From Dactylorhiza incarnata (Eukaryota > Streptophyta > Magnoliopsida > Asparagales > Orchidaceae), in NCBI GenBank assembly GCA_033032865.1, contig JAWHQI010000263.1:3745501-3809500 (forward strand): a DNA stretch of 64,000 bases, given 5' to 3'. Positions 10,098 through 22,604 of the stretch are shown here, in pieces (positions within the stretch are counted from its first letter, which is position 1; every line of letters starts with the position of its first letter). Made by a program: the position numbers and the translations under genes. The notes below the pieces were generated by a model. That model had not been told where the DNA came from. It saw only the letters and a program-made list of their open reading frames with translations, and did no database searches.

Positions 10098-12639
10098 ATG
10101 GCGCCCAAGACAAATTCTACAGACAAAATCAACACCGGCAGTAAAGTAGTGTGGGGCGACTTCAAAAATTGTACAGAAGAGATACAGAATGTCATATTCC
10201 TTCTCAGTGTCGCAGGGCTTGAAACAATACTATCTGAATCGGCAAGGATCATACCAGAATGTGTAGAAGAATTCTTCAACGGAGCAAAGGTCAGTGCATC
10301 AGGTAAAAACATCAAAACAACTATCATTGGGAATAATTTGAGAATTACCCCTAGAAGCATGAGTTGGCTGCTTGACCTACCAGTCCTCTCTGAAGGAGAA
10401 GAAGAAGATGAACTTTCTAGGGCAGATCATGAAGCAACCATAGAATGGTGTGACTATTCAGCAACAAAATATGGTTCTCTAGAAAGGAGCAACATGAACC
10501 ATCTAGGGAAGTTATTAGCTGACATTGTGGGCAAGGTACTCTTATGCAAACCAGACTCACATGACAGAATCTCAAAAGAAATGTTCAATCTTATTAATGC
10601 AATTATTCTCACAAAGAAGATTGATTGGAGTCAGCTCATCTTCAAAAAAGTAAAGGGTTGCTTGACAGCCCCCAACATGGGGAGAATTGTCTCACTATAC
10701 CTCTATAAATGCCTAGGAGACAAGCTCAATGAGTCACTCGAGGTACCACTGCACTACCTAGAATGAATAGACTATAAGACAATAGAGAGGTGGGAGATGC
10801 CCTTTCCCAAATCAGTGAAAGCTGGAGAAATCTCCAAGCCCCATCAAGCTTAGAAAAGGAAAAGTGAAGGTAGTCTTCAAGGAAATTTGAGAGATAATAA
10901 GAGAAGACTGAAGAAGAAGAAAGAATATGTCCCAAGCCCCATCTAATCCCCCAGTCATGCTGAGGGGGAGCATACATGGGAAGTTAATCCAAATATAGTC
11001 CCAGAAGATGTAGAAAGCTCAGCACCTATGGAAGTGTCTAGGGATGATATTGAAAAAGAAATTGAGAATATGGGAGAAGTTCATCTGGAACTTGCTCCTC
11101 AGTATACTGAAACTGTGGATATGGGAGAAGATCAACATGAATTTTCTAGACAGCATTCTGAAATAGTGGAAGAAGAAGAAGAAGTTCACCAAGAACTTGC
11201 TGCCTAAGGTATTGCAATAATTGAAGGGGAGTTCTTCCTAGAAAACTCTGCCCAAGAGACTGAGCTATTGGAAGAAGGTGAGAGGTTAATCACTGAGGTG
11301 ATTGAGGGGGAGTCACACCAGCAAGACTCTGCCCAGACTAGTCTTGACTTGGATGAAGTTGAGCTGGTCATCAAGAAGATTATAATCTCCACACCAACAC
11401 CAACACCAGTCCAAGAAGAATCAGAAGAACTACCCCTTACAGGGAAGAAGATAGTTTTATGGAAAGGAAAGAGTGTGTTGGAAGAGCCAGACACTCACAA
11501 GATCACCTCCCAGACTTCCACTCATGATTACCTGTATGGGGACTATGAGCCATATACAGGTCCATCACACAGTGCTATTGTAGAAGAGCCCAAGGTACCA
11601 TCTCCATCAATAAGTGAAGTACCTCATGGTTCTCTACTAGCAAACTGCAAATCCCGCTACACAATCAAAGGACACAAATAGAGAGTTTTGTACAAATGAT
11701 AGTCCAAGGACTGAGGACTGAGATGAATAAAAAGATTACAACTATGCAAGAAGAAATGCATTATATAAATGCTCAAACCTTCATTTCTTCATGAAAGCTG
11801 CAAATGTTGCAGATGTCACTGCACAACAAAATAACATGACTCACCAAAGTGTGCTAGCAATAGTGGATAATCAAGTTACCACTGGAGAAAATCTTCACTT
11901 AGCTTTTCAAGCACAATCTCACAACATGGTAGAAAATAGGACAAATATACTGGATAGAATAGACTTCTGTAGTCAATTGCTGGACGAGCATCTGCTGCAA
12001 ACAAAGAACACCATGATTGTAGGGGTTAACATGTTGGAATAGAAGATATCTGATTCTCAAGAAGTTATATGAAAACATGTATTTGAAGAAATCAGAAAGG
12101 GGGAAAAGACCATTACTCAACAAATTGCTGAACAAGCTATATGGATGTCGAATGCCACTAGGAAGGCCTTGGATTTATCACCAATAAATTACTCCCCAGA
12201 ACCAGAATTCACTCCAGCTGCTTATGATTACACTCCTCCAGATAACTATGAAGAATCTTGGGATGACTATGACTACTCTCCTCTAGCTGATCAAGCAGGG
12301 CCATGTTCATCTCATAAAAGGAAGATTGTCCCTACTGAAGAGGAAATGTTGGCCAGATAAAGAAGGAGATTAGAAATACAGAACTTACATGATTATGAAG
12401 TGTGGAGCCCTGAGTCCAAGACCATCACCTTGTATACATGGGAGAATTTTGGAAAGTTAGGCATCAACACTTCCAGATATTATAATTCAGTAGAGTGGGA
12501 CAAACATGAAAAATAGAAGGCATAGAGGAGAATTCACATGAGGAATCATTCAAATGGACCACCTCCTCCTCCAAGATATATCCCTAAGCCCCTGGTTTAT
12601 TTCCAAAGAAAGAAGAGGAAAGTTGCTGGAGAGAGCTGA
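10098..12639 (+). pseudogene. element B ORF3, 5' 222 codons open, then broken
   Basis: Third gene of the element, between pol and the 3' LTR. The first 222 codons (10098-10766) are open. They share with A ORF3 the start MAP, the segment (G)KLL(A/V)DI-(x)-KVLLC and the block ending RI(V/L)(S/T)LYL. After TGA at 10764 the frame continues with many stops through acidic repeats (about 11040-11200) and a Pro/Thr segment to a conserved C-terminal region near 12400-12639. There YEVWSPESKTI, YYNSVEW and YIPKPLVYF correspond to A's C-terminus. No signal peptide or membrane segment is seen. Function unknown. Confidence 0.8.
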
Positions 12640-12820
12640 AAAACTGTATAGCTTGCCTTAAACTTTTGTTGGATTTTCACTTATTTGTCTTAATGTAGTA
12701 ATATATATTTTCTAACCTATTTATAAAATCTGTAATGATTTTGCTCTCTAAGTATTTATGTCTTATTATCATTTTATGTCTATATGTCTATTATCACATG
12801 AGGTTCTGACTTCTTCAAAT

Positions 12821-12830
12821 ATGGGGAGAT
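12821..12830 (+). promoter_or_regulatory. polypurine tract, element B
   Basis: ATGGGGAGAT directly precedes the 3' LTR. A longer block, GGTTCTGACTTCTTCAAAT, lies just upstream and is shared with A, D and (less exactly) F. Expected site of plus-strand DNA priming. Confidence 0.85.
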
Positions 12831-14511
12831 TGTTGGGAATGTTGTCCACAAGATTCCTAATTTCAAGAAGGCCTCAAGATGACAATATACATCTTGTATT
12901 TGATGCTTGTATAAGTTTTGATGTCACAGGTACAACAAAAATGTTTGGCTAATATCGTGTTGGGCTTATGGTCACCCAAATAGGGTTTTGCCCATGTAAC
13001 CCCTCAAGGCGCAAAACTCATGTTGACCTATGATCTAATCCTATATTATACATGCCATTATCATGAGGAAAAGCATCATAGTTAACAGAAATTCATGGAA
13101 GAAGCAAAGATTAGTCTAAGTCAAATGTCGACTGCATCGACTGAATTGACTGGACAGTTAAGTAATTTGTCGATTGCATCAACTAGACAGTTAAGTAATT
13201 TGTCGACTGCATCGACTGGAAGACTACTTGATTTCTCGGTAGCATCATCCAGACTGTGACAGAAGGATCTTTCTAGGATTGATTGCTTAAGTATGGACTA
13301 CATCAGGTTATGTTCTTAAGGTGCAGGTTGTCGACTACATCATATCTATAAGTGATGAAGGATTTTATCGACTACATCATATTTATAAGTGCTGAAGGAT
13401 TTTATTGACTGCATAAATTATTTTGTCAGTCTGAAGCATATTCTAATGACCCTATGCTGAGATCAAGCCACAAATTGCACATCCATTCAAATTAATTTAA
13501 ATTTTGCTTTCTGCTACAATAATCAAGGTGATTTAAGAGGAAATAGATTATACTCATTGATTTCAGATTGCTGCCATTTAAATAACTTCATTAGGGAAAA
13601 TCTCTAGCCGTTGAAGCATTCCTTTTTTATAAGCAAGGCCTCTGTGATCCAGTCTTCTATATAAAGGGATATGAAAATTGAACGTGACACACATTATACA
13701 TATATTTATAAGAAGGCACGTGTGCATACACTTAAAAAGAATTTCTGTGCATGATTTTTTAAGTGCTCAAGCTTTAGAATTTTGCCAAGTCTTCAGCCAC
13801 TACAATCCTGAGATAGTTTTCTTCCAAGGCTCAACAGAACTATTTTCATTCTGAAGAACATTTATCTCTTGAGTAAGTCTTCCCGATTCAACTAAATTCA
13901 ATTCAAGCAGGTATATTCAAGTGCTGATCAAGGAAGAAGAATCTTTCACAGTGCTTCTATTGAAGACTCAAGTGTTATTATTTGAGTCAAAATCTTTACA
14001 AACTTCTTTGTAATTGTAGGATCCTTTTTTGGATCTGAGTTTGTTGTATGATTCTAGTGCGAATCTGAGTTATAGGATCATTGTGGTTCGAGGTAGGGTA
14101 TTTGAAAAGATTTGCGTGTAGATCTCTTGTTGGAGAGATTGAAGTAGAGCTACTTTTGGCATGAGTGTAGGATCTTGAGATTAAAGATCTGAGTTGTAGG
14201 TCCTTATGTTGAAGGTATGAGGTAGGGTATTGTTGTTTCTGAGTTGTAGGAGTCAAGGACTCTGAGTGTAAGATCTTTTGATCTAAGAAATTTAGAGAAG
14301 TTGTCCTAAGCTAGCACTCTGCTAGATAGGTGAAGGGGGAACATGGAGTACTCTTAATTGGGGAACCATTGTACATCTTGGTGTACTATGTTGTGATTTG
14401 TGTTTGGTTATTGCTTTGCTTTGCTGAAAAGAAGAAAATCTAAAGAAACCATAAAACTATTAAAATACCTATTCACCCCCCTCTAGGATATTAGACAACC
14501 CTTATCATTCA
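12831..14511 (+). repeat. element B 3' LTR (1,681 bp)
   Basis: Runs from TGTTGGGAATG to ...CATTCA. The U3 region carries repeated CGACTGCATCGACTG-type motifs (13125-13220, and 13330-13420 as two copies of a roughly 46-bp repeat). U5 has the CACCCCCCTCTAGG block. The sequence after 14511 resumes an RNase H frame. Confidence 0.9.
13657..13665 (+). promoter_or_regulatory. TATA box, element B LTR
   Basis: CTATATAAA downstream of the repeated motifs. It is the best core-promoter candidate for the genomic RNA of B. Confidence 0.55.
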
Positions 14512-14794
14512 AGTACAACATCAGTTGGAGGACTACAACATAAGTACTAGTAGAACAACCATGTAATGTGATTCATCAAGTACAATCTCAATTGCTAAGA
14601 ACCATGTACCATATAGTAGAACTAAGCACATTGAAATCAGGTACCACTTCATCATGAAGCATGTTGAAAAAGAGGATATCTTTCTTTAGTATGTCCCCAC
14701 TGACAGCCAAGTAGCATATATCTTTACAAAGTTCTTTGATGAAGCTAAATTCAATTTATTTAAATTTGAGCTTAGCATGTTGAATTTAGACTAA
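14512..14794 (+). pseudogene. element D pol C-terminus (RNase H)
   Basis: One frame from about 14518 reads QHQLEDYN, CDSSSTISIAKN, SRTKHIEIRYHFI and LSMLNLD-stop, matching the last ~95 residues of copia RNase H. Two stops interrupt it: TAA just before CDSSS and TAG after EDIFL. It begins exactly at the B LTR edge. Confidence 0.85.
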
Positions 14795-15224
14795 GCATAT
14801 CATTGCTTCCTTATCTATAACTATTGTGCATATGCATGCTAACAAGGTTCTTGCAGAAAACTAACCAAAAAATGCAGGAAAATCCCAAGTTAAATTTGTG
14901 TCGTCGAGGATACATGATGACATAGTGGCCTTGTCAAAGGGTTATCAAGCAGACACAACATGCATATCGTCATGGTGTATCTTCGACACTCAGATATTGG
15001 CTAATATTGGATCTTTCATCACATCCGTTCAATTAAGGATCAATTTCCTTAGCAAACACACCCAGGTACGCGACTTTTGACATTCCTAAAATAGAACATA
15101 TATATAGGGTAAATGCTTATAAATAGATTACACTTTCATTTTACCTAACTCGTCAAAACAAAAAGCTCGTCCCGCTCGACAACTTGCTATGTCGGTGACC
15201 TTCAATTCTCTAGATTTTCTTGCC
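14795..15224 (+). promoter_or_regulatory. pol-ORF3 spacer with putative ORF3 promoter, element D
   Basis: Contains gtcgtcgag and catatcgtcatgg (14902-14980), similar to the AATATCGTC motif repeated in D's own LTR. Then come AGGTACGC (15064-15071), an atatatatagg run near 15100, and TATAAATAG (ATAAATAG at 15119-15126), 106 nt before the ORF3 ATG. The layout matches A. Confidence 0.55.
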
Positions 15225-17379
15225 ATGGCACCAACAAAGAAGAAGACTACTACAATATTGGATGCGAGCTAGTCAGAGGTGGATTCAACATGTCCGACGA
15301 AGAGATAAAATTGGTTATTAGACTCTTGACAGCCACCGGCCTAGAGTACGTCTTATCTAAACCCATTGTGATCATGCATAGAGATATTGGAGTTTAATTC
15401 CAAAACCCAGATAAGCTCCTCCGACAAAGCCATCAAAATAAGGGTAAGTGATAACTTGTTAAGAGTTATAGTTCAAGAGCTGACATGAGCACTCAGTCTA
15501 CCAGTTTTTGAAGAAAATGATGAAGAGGATGATATTTCTAATGCAGATTACTCTGAAGGTTTAAAATGGCGTGGACATGAAGCAGAATGTTATGGCTCAT
15601 TGAAAAAGGGCAAACTTCAATGCTAAAGAAAAGCTCCTAGCAAATGTCATTGGAAATGTCTTAATCTACAATCCTGGATCACACAACAAAATTCTAAGAG
15701 AAATGTTTGAGATAATGACAAGGGTCATCCAGAGCAAAAGAATAAATTGGGCTTAGATTCTATTTGAAAAAATATGGGAAAGCTTTAGTGCCCTAAATTT
15801 TGGTAGAATACTATCCTTATATATGTTGTCAAGCCTACCTGGCAAGCTGAATAAGTTGTTGGGCACTCCAATCCATTGCATGAAGAAAATGGATATAAGA
15901 ACCCTAGAGCAGTGGCAGAAAGTGTTCTCCAAGGCTCCTAAGAAATCTAAGGGGTCAGTGCAGTGAAAAGAAAGAGAACTGTTGTAGATGAGGGAAGCTC
16001 TTTAGAGGTAGATGAACACATTGCTAGCCCAACCCCTGCACAAACTGAGGGGGTGACTGGTCAGGCCTCAGTCCTAAGTTTCACAATAGAACCATTGGGT
16101 GAGCCCATGTTCACTAATGAGGTTTCTCTTCCAAGATCTATTGCTACAGCTGAGGATAGACAAGAAGCTACTCAAGTAGATACTTCAGTTGAGGGGGAGA
16201 CTCAAACTGAACTCTCTGCTCTAAGGGTTGAGGAAGCAACCTCAACTGGGTTGGCTGTCTAAGAGGACCTAGAAAACTCTCAAAAAGTCATGGATGATAC
16301 TGTTGAATATACATGACCAGGAGTTGTTCTAAGACAGGACTCCCCTGATATTCAGTATGATGATGATGCAATGGTTGTAATGTATCAAGATGTGGTACAA
16401 AGAAAGGTTGTTGAGAAAGTGCAAGCTACTCTAAGCACATCTGCTCCACAACCTCAAGAAGACACTTCAGGATTTCTCATCCATCAAATAAAAGAATTGC
16501 TAGCAGAGGAAAGACTTCACTATCAATCATATGTTGACAATGTAGTGAAGGACTTCAAGAATAATATCTCTGCTTAGATGAAATAGATGATGTCTAAAAT
16601 TGACCTTGTCAATACTCAAATCACTGGCTAGTTCACCAAGGCAGGAACAACAGTGGATTGTAACATGAAGGCACCTCAATCTCTAAGAACCGGGATGGAT
16701 TCCACCTTGGAATTTCATCAGAATTCAAAGTAAAACCAAGAAAGTGTAGTTGACTTCATCACCAAGAGAATGGTTGACAGTCAGAAGCGCATAATGAACA
16801 GATGTGTGAATACTCAAACGTTCACCAATGAGACTTTATCTAAGAAGTTGGAAGACTACTCAAAAGACATTCGAAGATGTATTTTTTGTAAGAAGTCAGA
16901 AAGGGGGAGAAGATTGGAGTTGAGCAAGATATTTGGATAGTTAATACACTTCATCACTCCCTGGGACTCAATCCCATAGTGTTAGTCCCTTGAACATTTC
17001 TAAAGAAGCTGGTCCTAGTCAGCAGAAGAGGCAAAGGCTTTCAGAAGAAGAATTAGCTACCAACAGAAGAAAAGAAGAAGCTAAATCAATTGATTCTAGT
17101 CTCTCAATGTGGAGTCCAAAGTCAAAGTACATAATTCTACAAACTTGGATTGACCTTGGAAGTATTTGAAAAGACATTGATAAATACTATCCCAATGATG
17201 AATGGACCAAGCATAAGAAAATTGAAGCCCAGAGAAGACTCTACATGAAACATTAGAAGGAAGGAACATTTCTAAAGAATGCTCCTCCTATCCTAAACAC
17301 TTACATTCCTAAGCCCTTCAGTTTCTTTGACAGACAAAGGCAAAAAGGGAAAACTGAAGGAAAGAAGAAAAACTCTTAA
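15225..17379 (+). pseudogene. element D ORF3, degenerate
   Basis: Begins ATG GCA CCA (Met-Ala-Pro), as in A and B. Frameshifts and stops break it throughout. Recognisable parts are a CELVRGG-like segment with SDEEIKLVIRLLTATGLEYVL near the N-terminus, an open acidic stretch at 15963-16259, and a coiled-coil-like part at 16371-16577. The conserved C-terminus near 17110-17379 shows SMWSPKSKYIIL, YYPNDEW, YIPKPFSFF. The gene product is unknown; decay suggests an old insertion. Confidence 0.75.
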
Positions 17380-17542
17380 GTTTAGATGTGCTAAAGGCAA
17401 ATGTAAATTTTACTAATCTATTTGCAAATATTTAAGACTTTTTTATATATGTGATATTTTGAATGTTGTCTCTATTCTTTATGTCATGGCTTTAATATTT
17501 GTATGTGTAGTTTATCTTTCAGTGAGGTTCTGACTTCTTCAA

Positions 17543-17554
17543 ATAGGGGGAGAT
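17543..17554 (+). promoter_or_regulatory. polypurine tract, element D
   Basis: ATAGGGGGAGAT immediately before the LTR, preceded by GGTTCTGACTTCTTCAA as in B. Confidence 0.85.
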
Positions 17555-19591
17555 TGTTGGGAACCTTACCTACAATGTCCCTGATTTGAAGAGGTCCTCA
17601 AGTCAAAGATAAATGCACTTTCTATTTGACACATTTGCTTTGGAATATTACTTTTAGGTACTAGACCGTGCAAGCCTAACATATGGCTAGACTTAGTATC
17701 ATCAGACATAGTTTTGCCAATGCAATCCTTCATTGCACAAAACATCATGTCAACCTATGATCTAGACTATATTATACTTGTCACTAGCTCATCATCATCA
17801 GGAATAAAAGTCTAACAATAAGCTAAAGTAAAGGATCTTAAGTGAGAAGATCATAAATTAACTAAGTGAAATATCGTCTTGGAGAGTCTAAATGTCGTCG
17901 AGTAAAGATCTCGATATTGTCTTGAAGACCTTAAGCTCCAAGATGATATCGTCTTGTAAACCCTCAACAACTCACATATCATCTAATCTAAAAGAAGAAT
18001 GCCAATCTCCAAATATCATCTTGGTAGTATACTTTCCAAGATGATATCATCTTGACAAGGGTCATTTGCGCTCATATCGCGTTGGAAGTATACACTAGAT
18101 ATCTGGAAGCATTTGAATGAAGGACTAATTTGTCTAAGGTAATTATCATCGAGGTGATCTCAAATATCGTCAAAGTCATGTGAAATGTTGTCGAGGAACC
18201 AACATGACATTTCATAAGTACGCAAGGCAGATTAGACCAGATAAACTTATTACTTGGCTAGAAGATAGAAGGAATCAAATATCGTCTTGAAGACTATAAA
18301 GAAACATCAAGTTGATTAGTGTAGAAGATTCGACCAAAAGAAGCAAAATAGTGAAATATTGTCTTGTGCAAGACGATTCGTGTAGAAGATTCAACTAGAA
18401 CAGCAAAATAGTGAAATATCGTCTTGTGAACCACAAAGGGTCATCAAGACAATTCATGCAGAAGATTCGACTAGAAGAGCAAAGTAGTGAAATATTGTCT
18501 TATTAACCACAAAGGATCATTAAGACGATTCGTGCAGATGATTTGACTAGAAGATTGAAGCAGTGAAATATCATCTTGTAGACCACCAAAGTCACCAAGA
18601 TGATTCATGCAGAAAAGTTGAACTAGGTATATAGAGTTCAAATTCGACCAGAAGAATTGCATTCGACTAGACATCTAGTCGAATTGCAGAAAGGACAAAA
18701 TTCAAATTAAAGCGTGATTTTTTGTCACGTCATTTATTGTCACCGCAGATTGCGCCAATCAAAGCTAAACTTTATGGAAAGCTGATTTCTGGCATAAAGG
18801 TCGTCCGAGGAAGTGTCCGTTATCAAAGGTCCTTATAAAAAGGGAAGAGATAGATTTTGGCAAACCCTAATATTGAGATTCATAATATTTCCTTAATCAT
18901 TTTAAAGAAAGAGCCCACCACCGACAACGTGCAATTCATTTTCAGAGCTCAAGTAAAAAGAAGAAATTCATTGAAGCTAATCATTCTATTTTTCTGAAGA
19001 AAGAATCAGTCAACTTGCCGATCAAAATATTCAACACCTATTAGCCAGAAGATTTCTGAAGAAGCCATTTCCGCAATAGGCTTTAAGAGACTCAAGCAAT
19101 ACACAAGTTAAATTTTTTGAGTCTAAGACATCTTTGTGATATATTGTTTTATACATTCTTCTGTAGGATTTCTGAGGAAATCTGAGTGTAAGGTCCTTCA
19201 GACCTGAGTGTAGGATCCTTGTTAAGGATCTGAGGTAGAGAACTTTGCACATCCTGAGGTAGGATTCAAGCATGAATCTGAGTTGTAGGATCTAGGGACT
19301 GGATCTGAGGTAGGGAATAGGCTATTATTCCTGAGTTGTAGGAGTCTGGGACTCTGAGTTGTAAGATCTTATAGATTTGAGTATTTGGTGGTGTTGGTTG
19401 AGTCTACCACACTGCTAGATAGGTGGAGGGGGAAAGTGGATGTACCTAACTAGGGGAACCACTATAAATATCTGTGCAATTTGTGATGTGTGTGATATTC
19501 TGTGATTGATTTGCTTGGATAATTGTAACATCTAAAAAATACTTAGACACCTATTAACCTCCCCAGGTGATTAGACATCCCTTAACTTACA
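17555..19591 (+). repeat. element D 3' LTR (2,037 bp)
   Basis: From TGTTGGGAACC to ...CTTACA. The U3 region holds many AATATCGTC(T)TG motifs (17870-18620), a TATA box candidate TTATAAAAAGG at 18833-18843, and U5 'gtaggatc...ctgag' repeats. The end carries CACCTATTAACCTCCCCAGG, a decayed form of the copia LTR-end block. Confidence 0.85.
18290..18640 (+). repeat. tandem repeats in element D LTR
   Basis: About four imperfect units of 62-79 bp. Each contains gtgaaatatcgtcttg, a tcatcaagacgattcgtgcag-type segment and gaagattcgactagaagagc. They are U3 repeats and possibly enhancer-like. Confidence 0.75.
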
Positions 19592-20040
19592 TGTGATAGA
19601 AGCAACGAGTCTAAACCTAACTTCATGTACAGTGCATGTGATTGAAGTTTTAGAGAAGATGATGAACAACTCCTTTCGATTTTGACCGCTATATATATAT
19701 ATATATAATAAATTACAAGATGGAGGATACGTGGCATTCATGCATAAGAAGTCGATGACTCTAAATAGGGATGTTAGGCTGTGTTTCAGCCAAGGTAAGA
19801 AAAAATAAAAAAATGTAGCTTAATTGCGGACAAGCCTGGAAGCTGAGAGAAAGGAGGCCTTGGGAGCACTTGTTCTGAAGGAAATTTCTTTGATAGGCGC
19901 ATTATACCGTTCTTGCAACAAACATCGCTACTTTTCTCTAGCCCCACCTCTTCTACTTGCTAAAGCATGCTTCTTTGCGATTTAAAAAAAACGCCCTACC
20001 TTGTCAGAGACGCCTATTAACCCAAATCCTACGACCACGG
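19592..20040. other. unclassified sequence
   Basis: No gene or known element recognised. Holds a (TA)n microsatellite at about 19690-19706 and A-rich runs. Confidence 0.4.
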
Positions 20041-20827
20041 TAAGCGCTCTTCGAATCGTTCATGGTGGTCCGAGCGGACACCTCAGCAGGGTCTGAGGAT
20101 GCCATCCTGGGGGATCCATTTTTCTCTTCAGCAAAGGTTCTAGGAGGATACCCAATAGTGCCCGCGGACTCTTTCCAAGTGGGTAGGTACTCTCCTCAGC
20201 AAGGGTGTGCGCTCGGCTCCTCCCCAAAGTGCTCTTACCTTCCAGCAAGCAGCATCAGCTTCCTAGACAGATAGCGATGGATTTCTTGTAGAGCCCTCCT
20301 GGGTCCCTATTTCCCTCGGCCAGCAGTAATGCGCACGATTGTGGTTTGTCATGCCCGCGCCCCTTTTCTCTCTTTCGCGACCGATGCTTTGGTTTTTATA
20401 GATTGCAGAGCATTTAATATAGCATTAAATTCCCCAACCGACCAAGCAGCCTACCCTCAAGTATAAATAATGGGCCAGGGTGCTTGGAAGGGGACATAAC
20501 TTAAACCAGAGTCTACCATGTAGTAGGTGCAGTTACAAGTGCCTGTCATTCAGTTGCCTTCTATTTTCAGCGCATACTCCTGTAATAGCTTGTAATAGGC
20601 CATTGTGAAATATCATTAGCCTGTAGCAAGAGGCATTCTCTGCTGCGAGCCAATCTCGCATCCTCTATTGCTAGCAGCACCCTCCTCTTTGCGCTCTGTT
20701 CGCCAAGCCCTTTCGGGTTAGTAACCGGTTGATTACGGTTCTTAATCTCCTCGCTGGACTCCCTGTACTGGTCGTTGAGTGTAAGAACCCCCTTGTAATT
20801 GTTGACGATCGAGGGGTTCTTATTCCC
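20041..20827 (+). other. LTR-like fragment with TATA box, unclassified
   Basis: No convincing coding potential. AAGTATAAATAATGGG near 20459-20474 resembles a core promoter. Further on, aagaaccccc and gaggggttctt (about 20783-20820) form an inverted repeat. The composition resembles the R-U5 part of a gypsy-type LTR, but I find no partner copy or clear ends. Confidence 0.3.
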
Positions 20828-20890
20828 AGAACAGTTGTCATACAGTAGTGTTAGCAAACGAACTAACGTTTATTGTATGACAATTGTTCT
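20828..20890. repeat. imperfect 27-bp inverted repeat (fold-back)
   Basis: The left arm 20828-20854 pairs with 20863-20890 around an 8-nt loop. Both arms share (A/G)TTGTCATACA or its complement, with a handful of mismatches. Confidence 0.6.
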
Positions 20891-21386
20891 GTAAGGTGAG
20901 TTATCATTACATCACAGTAATACCAAACTATAAAGCACAAAGAGACAAGGATGAAGTCCAAATTATATTTTTATATATAACAATAAAGGTCTGGAATACA
21001 GCGGAAGATTTAGGGCTAAGACTTGCCAGAATAACTAAGGCTAACATGTGCCCTTAAGTCAAAATTGGGGCTACTATATGCCCGGATGACTATAACTACT
21101 ACAATGCTTTAGAACATGCATACTAAGATACATGGATCAAAGGAAGGAACTAACTTCACTCGGTATCTCCTTTACTACGGGTGCTAGGGAGGGGTCCATG
21201 ACAACGGGATTTCCATCTCAATCTCAAATATCTCTCGCTAGGGTTGGTACCATGGGAACTGCTGTGGTGGGGGCTCCTAGAGAGTGGTTGAAACAAACTG
21301 TTAGTCAAATTGACTAATTGTGGATTCCCTTCATTTCCCCAGATGCATCCTAAAGCATTGGGTAGAGGAGGTGTAAAAGTGCACAA
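20891..21386. other. unclassified sequence left of element E
   Basis: No credible ORF or RNA gene. Together with 30857-31469 it is the interrupted target of element E. The phrase 'cagcggaag' also occurs in similar form in element G's LTR ('actagcggaag'), hinting at LTR-derived DNA. Confidence 0.3.
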
Positions 21387-22588
21387 TGTTGGATCTTACG
21401 GCGCCCTTAGAGGGGGGGGGGGGGGGGGGTGAATAAGGGAATAAAATTCTTTTTATAAATTTTAAGATAATTACTAGGTTGTTTTGATTAATAGGAAATA
21501 ATAATGACAATTTAGTAATAACAATTTGCAATAATGAAATTTTACGCCAATTGAGAGAAATCAAAGTAAACACAAAAGAGACATGATTATATTATATGAA
21601 AAAGTGTTTACATAAAATTTGATTTCTATATCGCTAGAAATCGGAGGCGTACAAATGTAGATTTCTTTTCCTTTTCTATACCGACTTGTATCCCCACAAA
21701 CCGGTTGGCTTTAGCCTATCCTTCCCCGGATATGGCCTCAAGCCTCTCTAGCCAATCCTTCCCCGGATATGGCCTCGAGCACCCCCTAGATCTAATCCCC
21801 TAGACCTAGTCGCCAACTCACGCGGCAAATTCCCCCTAAGCCGCGCAAGGACCTAGTTGCCCAAAACAAGGCGATTTCACTACAAGATACAAATAAAGAA
21901 ATGAAGTAAATAACAAGCAAACTCCCTCTTGAGATTTCTGGAGATGAGGATGAAGGATCGCTGAAGCACAAGCGAGGTCGAAGAGATCGTTCTTCGGATG
22001 CAGCGTGATGGCTTCCTTCTCCAAAATTTCTTCTTTGGCTTTGAGTGGGAGATGATGTTTTGGCAGAGTAGCAGCACGAGAGTATGGGCACAGGTAATCT
22101 CTCTGGAAGGTCTAACCAAAACGAGAGAGATCCCAACCTTTTATAGAACTTAGAGGTAGCGCCTGCGGTAGTGGCTAGCGCCTGCGGTAGCGTTCGTGTG
22201 GAGAGGTTGTGAAACCGTCGGCGGCGTGGCGCTGTGCACGAACTGGAGATAGTGCCTGGCGGTAGCGATAGCGCTGGCGGTAGCGGGAGATAGCACTGGC
22301 GGTAGCGGTTACGAAACCGTCACGTGCACGAACTCGAGATAACGCCTGGCGGTAGTGATAACGCTGGCAGTAGTGCTGGCGGTAGCGGTAGCGCTAGCGA
22401 TAGCGCTGGCGTTAGCGATAGCGCTGGCGGTATCGCTGTTCCTTTCAAAAATTTGTTCCAAGCTGCTTTCTACCTGTGGAGTATTGCACCTATAGTTCCT
22501 GCACACTATAAACACACTACAAGCAATATCAAATACAATATGTAATTTGTTATTCTCAAACAAAGGGCTGTGACACACATGTACAACA
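21387..22588 (-). repeat. element E 3' LTR (left copy)
   Basis: Starts TGTTGGATC in plus coordinates, with an 18-nt G run. 22155-22440 is packed with repeats built from GGCGGTAGCG and AGCGCT. The run plus flank is the complement of the CTATTCACCCC...CTCTA LTR-end block of the other copia elements. Confidence 0.95.
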
Positions 22589-22604
22589 ATCTCCTCCTTT
22601 TGAT
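22589..22604 (-). promoter_or_regulatory. polypurine tract, element E
   Basis: On the minus strand it reads TATCAAAAGGAGGAGAT and abuts the 3' LTR. Confidence 0.8.

Larger units (their letters stand above)
4790..14511 (+). mobile_element. element B: decayed Ty1/copia (SIRE-like) with ORF3
   Basis: The order is 5' LTR remnant, primer site, gag, pol without integrase, spacer, ORF3, polypurine tract and 3' LTR, all on the plus strand. All three genes carry several stops and frameshifts, so it is not autonomous. Its 3' boundary falls inside an RNase H reading frame (element D), which shows nesting. Element C interrupts its left LTR, so the left end is outside the window. Confidence 0.9.
14512..19591 (+). 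mobile_element. element D: 3' part of a copia element with ORF3
   Basis: What is left in the window is the RNase H end, the spacer, a degenerate ORF3, a polypurine tract and a 2,037-bp LTR, in the same order and strand as A and B. The left part was separated when B inserted into its pol, and now lies left of the window. Confidence 0.85.

Noticed and set aside
20567..20857. Minus-strand 96-codon gene
   Set aside because: Overlaps a TATA-bearing LTR-like region and the fold-back; no recognisable motif, low support.
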